Source: CAG-826 sp964583155 (lineage in GTDB: Bacteria; Bacillota_I; Bacilli_A; RFN20; CAG-826). From it: a stretch of 64,000 nt of DNA. Location of the stretch: the NCBI GenBank assembly GCA_964583155.1, contig CAZOUY010000002.1, positions 1 to 64,000 on the forward strand. The letters run 5' to 3'. Every line of letters begins with the position of its first letter. Position 1 is the stretch's first letter. Position numbers and translations under genes: made by a program. Positions 7,684 to 16,147 of the stretch are shown one piece after another. Under the pieces are notes generated by a model. It ran no database searches. It saw nothing but the letters and a program-made list of their open reading frames with translations, and was not told where the DNA came from.

Positions 7684-9783
7684 ATGACACTCGAAGAATT
7701 TAGAGAAGAACTTATTAATGAAATCAAAGGCCAATCTTTGATTGACTCTGAATATCCGGTTGATATTTTTATTGAATATTGTAAAGATATTTTAGTTAAC
7801 GATTTTGGCGTTATTAGTGACTTATATAGCACTTATATTGATTATAAAACTGATAATACTCAATATAGAAATATGAGATTAGATGCTTCGTATTTGGAGT
7901 TGTCTATTAATACAATACATTTATTAATTTCTGATTTTAATGATGGTGAAATTAGACCAATTAATAAAGAGTTTATTAATCAAAAAGCTACAGCTATGGT
8001 AAATTTTATTCATAATGCTTTTAGAGGCTATTTTAATAATTCTGCTGATAGTGATATAACAACTCAGATGGCTAGAGAAATAAGAAAAAATATAGATTTA
8101 GTGAAAAAGCTACATTTGATTATTATTTCTACAAACAAAAAAAGCGAAAGATTAAAAACAACAATCGCTTTAAAACCAATTACTATTGGTAATTATGAAT
8201 TTAATATTGATTTAACTTTATTGGATATTGAAGGCATCTTTGAAACTAAATCGGTATCGTTTAAACGTGAGGATATCTTAATTAAAACAAAGGATTATGG
8301 ATTAGAAAGAGGTATACCATGTATTAAAGCAGATATCGATTCCGAAGATTATGAATCTTATCTAGCAGTAGTTCCAGGTAAATTTTTATCAGATATTTAC
8401 TTCAGATATTCTGCGCGTTTGCTTGAAAGCAATGTTAGATCATTCTTAAATACTAGAGGGGAAATCAATAAGGGGATTTTAAATACAATTTTAAATAATA
8501 AATCAAGATTTTTTGCTTATAACAATGGTATAGCTACAACTGCGGAAGATATTAAAATTGAATATACTCCTGAGGGCGCATTTATTACAGAATTTAAAAA
8601 CTTGCAAATTATTAATGGTGGACAAACAACCGCATCATTAGCGTCCGCTGTTATTAAAAATAATGCCGATTTGTCAGGTATTTTTGTTCAAATGAAATTA
8701 TCCTTGATTAAGGATACAACTCAATCCCCAGAGTTGATTAGATTAATTTCAAAATACGCGAATAAGCAAAATAAAGTTACAAACGCAGACTTGAATTCTA
8801 ACCATCCTTTCTATGCTAGAATGGAAGATTTTTCAAGAAGAATTAAAACACCGATTTTACCAAACTCGACAATTCAAAAGGTTTGGTTTTTTGAAAGAGT
8901 GCGTGGCCAATATGATCAAGCTAAAATGAAATTAAAAACTAAGAGAGATAGGGATTTATTTGAAATGCAAAATCCTAAATCTCAAAAATTTACAAAAATG
9001 GATTTAGCTAAATATATTAATGCATCAGAAATGAGACCACATGATGTTTCATGGGGCGCTGAAGTAAACATGACAAAGTTCCAAGTTCTTATTGAAAAAG
9101 ATTGGGATAAATCTAATTTAAAATATAACGAAGAGTACTATAAAGAATTAATTGCAAAAGCAATTCTATTTAAAGAAATTGAAAGAATCATTAGTAATGA
9201 AGAATGGTATAAAAACAATAAAGGATATAGAGCACAATTAGTACCTTATACATTCTCAAAATTTGTTTATGAAATTACCAAATTGGGATTATATATAAAC
9301 TATAAAAAAATATGGGAACAACAAGCTTGTTTGGATGAGTACAGAGATGATTTAGCTAAAATAGCCAAACTTGTTTATGATGTCTTTAATGATCCAAATA
9401 GACAAGTTCTTAATATTGGGGAATATGCAAAAAGAGAAATATGTTGGAATAAATTAAAAGAAACACAATACTACTTATCTTCAGAAACAAAAAAGCAATT
9501 AATAACAAAAGAAGACAGAGAAATTGAATCTAGAGTTGCTCGTGATGAACAAAAACTCACAAATGAAGTTGCTAGTGAAATAGCTATATTTAATCTTGGT
9601 GTCAATTACTGGAAAAGAGTTAAAGAAATTGGTAAACAACTAAACGAATTAAGTGAATATGAATTACAATTATGTGAAATAGCAATTAAGTATATTTCAC
9701 AGCAATATAGGATGTTGTCTAAAACACAAGCTAAGGAAATATGGGCGTTAAAATTAAAAATGGATAAATATATGGGAGAATAA
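7684..9783 (+). CDS. AIPR-family abortive-infection protein
   Basis: A 699-residue protein of the AIPR (abortive infection phage resistance) family. Conserved stretches seen are FFAYNNGIATTAED (276-289) and LQIINGGQTTASL (307-319), followed by a segment rich in conserved polar residues to about 420. No membrane segments. AIPR proteins were first linked to phage-resistance loci and recur beside Z1 and PD-(D/E)XK genes; their biochemical activity is not settled. The C-terminal 200 residues are highly charged and helical. AAGGAGG lies about a dozen bases before the ATG, and the gap to the HNH gene is four bases, so it is part of the same transcript. Confidence 0.92.
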   Translation: MTLEEFREELINEIKGQSLIDSEYPVDIFIEYCKDILVNDFGVISDLYSTYIDYKTDNTQYRNMRLDASYLELSINTIHLLISDFNDGEIRPINKEFINQKATAMVNFIHNAFRGYFNNSADSDITTQMAREIRKNIDLVKKLHLIIISTNKKSERLKTTIALKPITIGNYEFNIDLTLLDIEGIFETKSVSFKREDILIKTKDYGLERGIPCIKADIDSEDYESYLAVVPGKFLSDIYFRYSARLLESNVRSFLNTRGEINKGILNTILNNKSRFFAYNNGIATTAEDIKIEYTPEGAFITEFKNLQIINGGQTTASLASAVIKNNADLSGIFVQMKLSLIKDTTQSPELIRLISKYANKQNKVTNADLNSNHPFYARMEDFSRRIKTPILPNSTIQKVWFFERVRGQYDQAKMKLKTKRDRDLFEMQNPKSQKFTKMDLAKYINASEMRPHDVSWGAEVNMTKFQVLIEKDWDKSNLKYNEEYYKELIAKAILFKEIERIISNEEWYKNNKGYRAQLVPYTFSKFVYEITKLGLYINYKKIWEQQACLDEYRDDLAKIAKLVYDVFNDPNRQVLNIGEYAKREICWNKLKETQYYLSSETKKQLITKEDREIESRVARDEQKLTNEVASEIAIFNLGVNYWKRVKEIGKQLNELSEYELQLCEIAIKYISQQYRMLSKTQAKEIWALKLKMDKYMGE

Positions 9784-9787
9784 CACT

Positions 9788-10657
9788 ATGAGTAGTACAG
9801 ATTTTTCAGGACGCTTTACTTCTCCAAGAGTGAAATGGAAAGATGATGAATTGAGAATTGTCTTAGGATATTATTATTTCATTTATGAAAATAACACCAG
9901 AGAACAAGATTATGAATCGTTTGCTGATGATTTAAGAAAAATGACAGGAAATAGCAGATCTAATGGAAGCGTTGGAGTTAGATTTTGCAATTTTATTTCT
10001 GTTGATCCTTCAAAATCAAGCACAGGATTTCCAGGCGGAAATAAAAAATGTCTTCCAATTTGGAACGAATGTATAAATCCAGATAGAACACCTAAAGAAT
10101 CATTTATAAGATTATTTATGGAATTTGTTGAAAAATACGGTAATAAAAAAAGTATTTATGATCCTTTTGTAATCAAGTATGCAAGTTATAAAAGTTTGAA
10201 TATCGTTGATGCCGATGATGCAGATGGAATTATTACTACAAATGATATTTGTGAATCTGAAATAATTGGACCTTCTTATGTGCCTGAAAGCAAACCGGAA
10301 TTGATTCAAGGTAAGAATAAAAAGTATAAAAGAAATATCGCAAAAGCAAAAAGAGCGATCTTTTATGCAAGTTATCAATGCAATATTGATATTAATCATG
10401 AATCTTTCATTGCCAAAAATGGTAAACCATATATGGAGGCACATCATTTAATTCCAATTAGTGCTCAAGAATATTTTGAAAATAGCTTAGATGTTGATGC
10501 AAATATTGTTTCTTTGTGCCCTATATGTCATCGGAAATTACATCATGGAAAAGATATCGAATTAGAACTAAAAAAACTGCTCAATAGTAGAATCGCCTTA
10601 TTAAGACAATCTGGAATTGACATAACTTTTGATGATCTAAAAAAATATTATATATAA
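9788..10657 (+). CDS. HNH endonuclease (McrA-like C-terminal domain)
   Basis: A 289-residue protein with an HNH nuclease domain at the C-terminus: EAHHLIPIS (217-225, His219/His220), Asn239 and CPICH (244-248) followed by LHHGKD. The zinc ligands are partly visible: Cys244 and Cys247 form one pair, but the usual upstream C-x-x-C is reduced to a single Cys198. The N-terminal 110 residues (WKDDELRIVLGYYYF..., then WNECINP) form a separate domain of a type found at the front of HNH restriction proteins, probably for DNA or modification recognition. It follows the AIPR gene by four bases. A modification-dependent cutter is one possibility; a conventional restriction subunit is another. Confidence 0.88.
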   Translation: MSSTDFSGRFTSPRVKWKDDELRIVLGYYYFIYENNTREQDYESFADDLRKMTGNSRSNGSVGVRFCNFISVDPSKSSTGFPGGNKKCLPIWNECINPDRTPKESFIRLFMEFVEKYGNKKSIYDPFVIKYASYKSLNIVDADDADGIITTNDICESEIIGPSYVPESKPELIQGKNKKYKRNIAKAKRAIFYASYQCNIDINHESFIAKNGKPYMEAHHLIPISAQEYFENSLDVDANIVSLCPICHRKLHHGKDIELELKKLLNSRIALLRQSGIDITFDDLKKYYI

Positions 10658-10736
10658 CATAGTAGAAATAATTTATTCTATTGAATTTAAAAAGAAAGAT
10701 ATTTAAATATAATGAAGGAAAAGGAGAATTTATAGC

Positions 10737-11384
10737 ATGGAAAAAGTCGGAGTAATTTATATATTAACAAATCCATCATTTCCTGAATATGTAAAGATTG
10801 GATATGCTGATGATGTAAATAGAAGGTTAAAAGAATTAAATAGAAGTGAATGCATTCCTTTTGCTTTTAGGCTTTATGCTTATTATGAAGTATCAAATGA
10901 ATTATCCGACAAAAAAATTCATAGAATCATTGATAGGCTAAATCCTAATTTAAGATCAATTGATGAATTTGAAGGTAAAAAAAGAGTTAGAGAGTTTTAT
11001 GCCATGGATGCTTTAGAAGCTTATGAATTGCTTGAAGCGATTGCGGAAATTAATGGCTTAAAATCTAATTTACATAGAGTCACTCCATCCAAAAAAGAAG
11101 TTGAAGAAGATGAAATGGCGGATTCAGTAAGATTAGATGCTTTTAAATTTTCTATGTGCAATCTTAAAGAAGGCGATGAATTAGAATTTATTAATGATAA
11201 AAGCATTAAATGCTATGTAAAAAATGAAAAGAAAGTGATATTTCATGACGAAGAATACTCATTGTCATCTTTGGCAAAGCGTTTACTGGGAACAAATTAT
11301 AGCGTTGCTGGTACACACTATTTCACTTATAAAGGTGAGAAATTGTGTGATCTAAGAGAGAGATTATCTATAAAAAAAGATTAG
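10737..11384 (+). CDS. GIY-YIG nuclease-like protein (T5orf172 type)
   Basis: A 215-residue protein with an N-terminal GIY-YIG-like domain: GVIYILTN (5-12), YVKIGYADD (18-26) and NRRLKEL (28-34), the pattern of T5orf172-type proteins, where V-x-I-G replaces Y-I-G. An acidic residue is present in ELSDKKIH, where an E-x-x-L-H helix is usual. The C-terminal 60 residues (YSLSSLAKRLL..., HYFTYKGEKL) look like a small DNA-binding module often attached to nucleases. A good AAAGGAG site precedes it. The 79-base gap from the HNH gene is larger than others in the cassette, so it may have its own promoter or be an accessory addition. Confidence 0.85.
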   Translation: MEKVGVIYILTNPSFPEYVKIGYADDVNRRLKELNRSECIPFAFRLYAYYEVSNELSDKKIHRIIDRLNPNLRSIDEFEGKKRVREFYAMDALEAYELLEAIAEINGLKSNLHRVTPSKKEVEEDEMADSVRLDAFKFSMCNLKEGDELEFINDKSIKCYVKNEKKVIFHDEEYSLSSLAKRLLGTNYSVAGTHYFTYKGEKLCDLRERLSIKKD

Positions 11385-11510
11385 ATTGTAAAAATAATTT
11401 GGTATAGGCTAAATTTAATCATCGTATAAATGTTTAATTTATCAGGAATGTCTAAATAAAAATAAATCAAGTATAGATTGAATCAAAACAATCCAAAGGA
11501 GATTATAACT

Positions 11511-11881
11511 ATGAGAAAAAATGATTATAGCTCCATTAGATGAGTTTATCGGAGAATATTCAGGAGTAAGAAGTGAACGATACGATGTTGTCTATGGAAT
11601 TGATTTTAGATATAAGGGCAAATTATATAGAATGACTATGGATCAAATGGAATCTGACCAAATTAGAAAAGAATTTTAGAGTAAATTAAATAAAAAATTA
11701 GGAGGCTATGAGGTTTGCTTTAGTGGATCCTAATTATGAATCGGATTTTCAATTTGAAGAATATCACTTTATAGGATGGTATAATGACATATATGATTTA
11801 TTAGAAAATTGTTACATTGAAGGTGTTAAATTCAAAGATGTCATCATTGATGATGATATAGTTATAGAAGGAAAAGATTAA
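11511..11881 (+). pseudogene. Decayed small gene with three lesions
   Basis: AAAGGAG at 11496 and ATG 11511 begin a frame that stops after 10 codons. If one A were removed from the A6 run at 11515-11520, the frame would continue into a 52-codon stretch (ATG 11521 to TAG 11679; GEYSGVRSERYDVVYGIDF). Past that TAG the same frame continues with SKLNKKLGGYEVCFSG to about 11735, and a +1 frame (11708-11881; DPNYESDFQFEEYHFIGWYN) carries on to TAA. The three pieces read as one protein of about 120 residues broken by a homopolymer indel, a nonsense codon and a second frameshift. An alternative is two tiny real genes. No family recognised. Confidence 0.5.
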
Positions 11882-12005
11882 ACATTCTTCCTTTAAATGT
11901 AATAAATGCTATACAATACGAGAAAATATAATAAAAAAGATACGCAAGAAAATGCGTTATCTTATGAAAATCACTTCTTGCATAATTAAGCAAGGAGGAT
12001 TTTTT

Positions 12006-12833
12006 ATGTTGATCAAGTTATTATCAAAGGAATGGCTCACCATAAACGAGCATCTGTGGAAAAGGAGGACATATCTTCGCTATGAGGAAATCATCGAGTT
12101 TCATATTTTGAAGCAATTCGATAATGTATCTATAGCTGCACTCACGGAAAAAGAAATAGCGGACTATCTCCAAACCTTGAAAAAGAGAGGCTTGTCCTCT
12201 AATAGCATTTTGCAAATCATCAGTGTTTTCAAAAGAATTTGTGCCTATGCGGTTCAAAAGGGAATCATTGAAAGGACACCAATTCATGATTTACGATTGC
12301 CTCATAAACAAAAGAGAATAGAGGTGTTTAGTGAATATGAACAAAGAAAAATGGAAAGATATATTATTAAGAAAAAGAAAAACCAATATTATGGAATTCT
12401 CATCTCATTTTATACCGGGCTTAGAATCGGCGAATTATTAGCCTTAAAATGGGAAGATATTGATTTCAAGCAAAAGACGATAACGATTACTAAAAGTGCC
12501 AGCATTGTCAAGGTATCTAAAAAAGGAAATCCTTATATAGGAACGACAAAAACAGACTCAGGAAAAAGAAAGATTCCGATTCCTAAAAGTCTAATTCCTT
12601 ATTTCAAAATACTAAAAGAAACGAACAAAGAATATGTTATTTCCTCAGGAAAAGATGGATTTGTGAAAATAGGCAATTACCAAAGAACTTTTGCTTTATT
12701 ACTAAAAAGGCTTAATTTACCTCATCGAGGGTTTCATAGTCTGAGACACACCTATGCAACAATTTTCTTATATTTTCGAGCGTATATTTTGTTTTTTATA
12801 TTGCCTAACTCCCTTTTAAGTCCGCCTGCATAG
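12006..12833 (+). pseudogene. Tyrosine recombinase/integrase, C-terminally truncated
   Basis: AAGGAGG precedes ATG 12006. The product has the SAM-like N-terminal core-binding domain (about 1-100) and the start of the catalytic domain, with the first catalytic Arg in YTGLRIGELLALKW (near 140) and box II HSLRHTYAT (H-x-x-R, near 245). Homology stops at about base 12762; the following 24 codons are hydrophobic junk and the frame ends at 12833. The second His/Trp and the catalytic Tyr are missing, so it cannot recombine DNA. Tn916- and phage-type integrases normally reach about 370-400 residues. The break coincides with the start of foreign, more GC-rich DNA, so a later insertion or deletion cut the gene. 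Confidence 0.88.
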
Positions 12834-13012
12834 TAGATTTTTTGTTCGTTTTGCCTTGTTTTCTGGCGATAGAATTGGCAATTTTGCTTGGATGCCATGA
12901 ATTTTAGTATGAACGTACCGTAAGCGGGTTTGGCCATTCCCAAATCATGTGGCCTTGATCTTGTTATTTGTTTACCTACTATTACTCTCTTGTTTGACAA
13001 ATGCTTCTTCTA
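12763..13012. other. Unassigned DNA between two mobile-element scars
   Basis: About 250 bases separate the truncated integrase from the terminase remnant. A minus-strand frame (12752-13000) encodes a Lys/Arg-rich 82-residue peptide that I cannot match to any family and that lacks a clear ribosome site. I regard the stretch as junction debris. Nothing else was seen here. Confidence 0.4.
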
Positions 13013-13203
13013 TGCGACAATTTCAGTGTGCATTGCATCTTCATCCGTACTGACCCCGTGGCAACATCAAGCCGGACAAATAAAAATCCACAGAAAAAAT
13101 TGACGGTGCAGTTTCCACCATTATGGCTCTTGACCGTGCGATCTGCTGTGGCAATGATATCAGTGCATCGGTTTATGATAGCCGGGGCATTTTGTTTATA
13201 TGA
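13013..13203 (+). pseudogene. Phage terminase large subunit, C-terminal remnant
   Basis: In one frame SVHCIFIRTDP (about 13028-13057), then after a -1 shift at the C4 run (13054-13057) RGNIKPDK, an in-frame TAA (13081), and KSTEKIDGAVSTIMALDRAI to CGNDISASVYDSRG and TGA 13201-13203. The order R-T-D-P-x-G-N-I-x-P, K-S-T-E-K-I-D-G, M-A-L-D-R-A and SVYDSRG is the typical end of the large terminase subunit of tailed phages (Terminase_1 type). With a frameshift and a nonsense codon it is dead. It shows that a prophage once lay next to this point. Confidence 0.8.
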
Positions 13204-13216
13204 TTTCAGTATATTT

Positions 13217-13300
13217 TCCCCTTAATGCAGAAAGACTATTAAGGGGATTTTCCCTTAAGACGTTGAATTTCCCCTTATTTTTTGTTACTATTTAAGGGAA
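13217..13300 (+). promoter_or_regulatory. Fic promoter with AAGGG/CCCTT operator array
   Basis: TTGAAT (13263-13268), a 17-base spacer and TACTAT (13286-13291) form a promoter. It is surrounded by half-sites of the same motif: a perfect 10-bp inverted repeat TCCCCTTAAT (13217-13226) / ATTAAGGGGA (13238-13247), TCCCTTAA (13251-13258), CCCCTTA inside the spacer (13271) and TTTAAGGGAA on the -10 (13291-13300). The arrangement is what is expected for repression by the DNA-binding domain of the gene product. A further copy lies just past the gene. Confidence 0.6.
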
Positions 13301-13318
13301 AGATTTGGAGGTGAGGTA

Positions 13319-14365
13319 ATGAGACCATTCAACTATTCGGAAATCAAGAGAAAAATGTGGGATTCTGATATCCTTGGCCTTATTGCAGCGATATATAAGG
13401 AAGCCGGAAAGCAGGAGATGTACCTGAAACAGCGCCCGGAAGAATTGGAAAAACTGGTTGAGATCGCAAAGGTACAAAGCACTGAGGCATCCAATGCTAT
13501 TGAAGGCATCGTTACGACTAGTACCCGTATCAAGCAATTGGTCGAGGAGAAAACGACTCCCAAGAACCGCGATGAGCAGGAAATCGCCGGTTATCGTGAT
13601 GTGCTAAACATCATCCACGAGAGCTTCGATGCCATTCCGATCACACAAAACTATATCCTGCAACTCCATAAAATTTTGTACAGCCACATGAACAACCCTA
13701 TGGCCGGCAGAACCAAGAGTGTTCAGAATTATATCAGTGCCACTTACCCAGATGGTCATGTGGAAACACTCTTTACTCCGCTTGCGCCCTATGAGACCCC
13801 GGAGGCATTGGACAGGATCTGCGAGGAATACAATCGTGTCATCGGAAATATGGAAGTCGAACCTCTTATTGCGATTCCTATTTTTATACATGATTTCCTG
13901 TGCATCCACCCGTTCAACGATGGCAACGGCAGAATGAGCCGTCTATTGACAACTCTTCTGCTCTACAGAAATGGTTTCTATGTAGGAAAATACGTCTCTT
14001 TGGAGGCAAAGATTGCAAAGAACAAGGGCCTCTATTATGACGCTCTTGGTCAGGCACAGATCGGCTGGCATGAAGGCACCGAAGATGTCGTTCCGTTCAT
14101 CAAATATCTGCTTGGAACAATTCTTGCAGCATATAAGGACTTTGAAGACCGCTTTGCTTTGGTGGAGACTAAACTGCCTGCGCTTGAGATGGTTAGACGC
14201 GCTACCATGAATAAAATGGGCCGTTTTACCAAACAGGACATTCGTGAACTTTGTCCTTATCTTAGCATCAGTTCCATCGAGGGGGCACTCCGTAAGTTGG
14301 TGGCATCCGGTGAACTGAAGCGTGAGGGCTCCGGCAAAAACATCGGCTACTTTAGATTAAAGTGA
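13319..14365 (+). CDS. fic: Fic-domain AMP-transferase with winged-helix tail
   Basis: A 348-residue Fic protein that would attach AMP (or another nucleotide) to a target hydroxyl. The active-site loop HPFNDGNGR (197-205) is complete, with catalytic His197. The inhibitory helix motif S-x-x-x-E-G is at 58-63 (SNAIEG), so this is a class II Fic in which the N-terminal Glu blocks ATP binding. The last 60 residues (TKQDIRELCPYLSISSIEGALRKL) form a winged-helix domain, probably the reader of the AAGGG palindromes around the gene. GGAGGTGAG precedes the ATG. Codon use is more GC-rich than on either side, pointing to recent transfer with the flanking mobile-element scars. Target unknown. Confidence 0.93.
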   Translation: MRPFNYSEIKRKMWDSDILGLIAAIYKEAGKQEMYLKQRPEELEKLVEIAKVQSTEASNAIEGIVTTSTRIKQLVEEKTTPKNRDEQEIAGYRDVLNIIHESFDAIPITQNYILQLHKILYSHMNNPMAGRTKSVQNYISATYPDGHVETLFTPLAPYETPEALDRICEEYNRVIGNMEVEPLIAIPIFIHDFLCIHPFNDGNGRMSRLLTTLLLYRNGFYVGKYVSLEAKIAKNKGLYYDALGQAQIGWHEGTEDVVPFIKYLLGTILAAYKDFEDRFALVETKLPALEMVRRATMNKMGRFTKQDIRELCPYLSISSIEGALRKLVASGELKREGSGKNIGYFRLK

Positions 14366-14388
14366 TTCCCTCATTCGTCAATCGTTTA

Positions 14389-14413
14389 CCTTAAAAATCT
14401 TATTATTTTAAGG
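14389..14413. promoter_or_regulatory. AAGG palindrome downstream of fic
   Basis: CCTTAAAA (14389-14396) and TTTTAAGG (14406-14413) form a perfect 8-bp inverted repeat with a 9-base centre, followed by another G. It repeats the motif of the fic promoter region, 24 bases past the fic stop. Confidence 0.5.
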
Positions 14414-14436
14414 GAACAAATATACGAACAAGGTTA

Positions 14437-14467
14437 AGCATCTGCTTTATGGCAGGTGCTTTTCTTT
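14437..14467 (+). terminator. Rho-independent terminator of fic
   Basis: AGCATCTGC (14437-14445) pairs with GCAGGTGCT (14452-14460) with one G-U pair and a 6-base loop, followed by TTTTCTTTT. Confidence 0.8.
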
Positions 14468-14470
14468 TAC

Positions 14471-14689
14471 CCTTTTCAGAAGGAAGTGACATGTTATTAC
14501 GTTATTTTGATGTTTCACATGCGTGATAAATAAGTTGTTGCAAATACAACTACTATGCACATAGTATGAAAATGGAAAAGAAAAAATTGCATACTGAAAT
14601 TCATAAGGCTTTGTGCGAAGAATTAAGCATGGAGCGAATGGTTGATATTATTAGGTAAGGCCGAAATATAACTTTTTAATATATTTAAG
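14471..14689. other. Intergenic debris between fic and the sigma operon
   Basis: The only coding-like stretch is a 30-codon frame at 14566-14658 (MEKKKLHTEIHKALCEELSM in its first part) without a ribosome site or recognised family. It may be the end of another broken mobile gene. Otherwise nothing was seen. Confidence 0.35.
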
Positions 14690-14725
14690 ACAAGAAAAAA
14701 ACTCCAAGTAACTGATACTTGGAGT
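14690..14725 (-). terminator. Terminator of the sigma/anti-sigma operon
   Basis: ACTCCAAGTA (14701-14710) and TACTTGGAGT (14716-14725) form a perfect 10-bp stem with a 5-base loop. On the minus strand it is followed by a T-rich run (the A7 tract at 14694-14700), so it ends the minus-strand operon that finishes at 14791. Confidence 0.88.
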
Positions 14726-14790
14726 CACAATATTTAAGGCTCTAAGACTTCGAGGGAGTAAAGGGGACTTATAAAGCCTAGAGCGACATT

Positions 14791-16146
14791 TTATTTTCCA
14801 GCAATTCGATCTTCAAGCTGTTTTTTCCACGCTAAGACGTTGGCTTTTGCTTGTTCAATGTCATCACTGTAGTTTTTCTCAAATTCATCGAAAAATTGGT
14901 TTTTGACTTGATTTAACGTTTTTTCCATCGCCTTGGTTTTCGCTTCTAAGATGTCTTTAATCTCGGAAGGTAATTTTTCTTCAAAAGCAGTCATTTCATC
15001 CAAAACGGATTGAATTAATTCCTTTTGAGTGTCAATTAATTTATAAGCAGTATCACGATATGCTTCTAAGGCTGTTTCAGCGGTGGCAAGAGCGGTCTCC
15101 GCTAAAGTGAGACGTGCTTTTAACTCTACGATTTGAACGGTATCATTTACGGGATCAAGAGCCGCTAATTCGTTACGTAAAGCTAAGACATCGGCTTTTT
15201 TGGTTTTCAATTCAGCAAAAGCTTGTTGATAATTGCTTTCCGGAGCAATGAATGAATCATAACGTAATTGCTCAAGACGTTCGATTGCTTCTTGGAGAGA
15301 ATCCAAAACCACCTGATATCCGCTTAATAATGTTTGATAAATCTTATTAGCGGTATTAATAGCGTTTTTGATTTCTTCTTTTTCGGCAAATTGAATTTTA
15401 TAATCTTTGGCAGATTGATATAATTCGACTAATTCTGTGGAATATAACTCCGCGGTTTCTAAATGATGCTTTGCGATAACGGCCATCAATTGATCATAGC
15501 TCATCTTAGCGACATCTTCTTGGCTTAATGAAGGATTGACCGCTAACACTAATGCTTCAAGCTGAGCGTGTGTATAAGCATCAACGTATTCGATTTTTTC
15601 CTCAATATTTAAGCGATCGCAAACATCATTCACTTTTTGAGAAATCGTGTTTTTGAGGTTTTCGGCGGCTTCGCTTCCATCGACCGAAACGCTGAAAGTG
15701 ATTTCGTTTTCATTGACCTCAGCCGATCCGCTCACTAAAAATCCGGTTTTTGATTGGGCATCGATGACAATCTCAATGGCGGATTCAATATCCTTTCCAA
15801 CGATAGCTTCTCCGGCAATAACCATTTTGCCCTCATCATTCTCTCCGTTAACGGAAATAACGCGTTGATTTTTATCAAGAGTAAATGTGATTGATGGGTT
15901 AACATCCATCGTTACCATGGCGGTCGGCTCAACGGTGCCTTTTGGACGTAGCATAACGACACCTACGGCCACAGCTGCCGCAACTGTCAAAATTCCTAAA
16001 CTGGCAAATAGACCTTTTTTCTTCATATTTTTCTCCTCCGGTTGTTCGTTTAGAAGGACGCCAATTTTACGTGAAATTGCATCGTAACTATCGCGAGGAG
16101 AAAAATTTTCTGTCATATATTCTTTGAATTTTTTCTTATAAGACAT
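14791..16146 (-). CDS. RsgI-like anti-sigma membrane protein with helical C-terminus
   Basis: A 451-residue membrane protein. The cytoplasmic N-terminus (1-42) is followed by one transmembrane helix (about 44-65, GLFASLGILTVAAAVAVGVV). Just outside comes an RsgI-type module: VTMDVNPSITFTLD (about 78-91), VISVN and the N-D-E-G segment. The rest (about 230-450) is rich in Glu, Lys, Ala and Leu and probably a long coiled coil. No carbohydrate-binding domain is seen, unlike clostridial RsgI proteins. It is one base downstream of the ECF sigma gene, so it most likely holds that sigma factor at the membrane and releases it on an extracellular signal. GGGAGGG is its ribosome site. Confidence 0.8.
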   Translation of the reverse strand: MSYKKKFKEYMTENFSPRDSYDAISRKIGVLLNEQPEEKNMKKKGLFASLGILTVAAAVAVGVVMLRPKGTVEPTAMVTMDVNPSITFTLDKNQRVISVNGENDEGKMVIAGEAIVGKDIESAIEIVIDAQSKTGFLVSGSAEVNENEITFSVSVDGSEAAENLKNTISQKVNDVCDRLNIEEKIEYVDAYTHAQLEALVLAVNPSLSQEDVAKMSYDQLMAVIAKHHLETAELYSTELVELYQSAKDYKIQFAEKEEIKNAINTANKIYQTLLSGYQVVLDSLQEAIERLEQLRYDSFIAPESNYQQAFAELKTKKADVLALRNELAALDPVNDTVQIVELKARLTLAETALATAETALEAYRDTAYKLIDTQKELIQSVLDEMTAFEEKLPSEIKDILEAKTKAMEKTLNQVKNQFFDEFEKNYSDDIEQAKANVLAWKKQLEDRIAGK

Positions 16147-16147
16147 T

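Noticed and set aside
12752..13000. Minus-strand 82-codon frame
   Set aside because: No ribosome site or recognisable domain, and it overlaps the integrase end; treated as junction debris.
13001..13225. Intact 74-codon gene
   Set aside because: The coding signal switches frame at the C4 run and contains a stop; it is the end of a terminase gene, not a separate gene.
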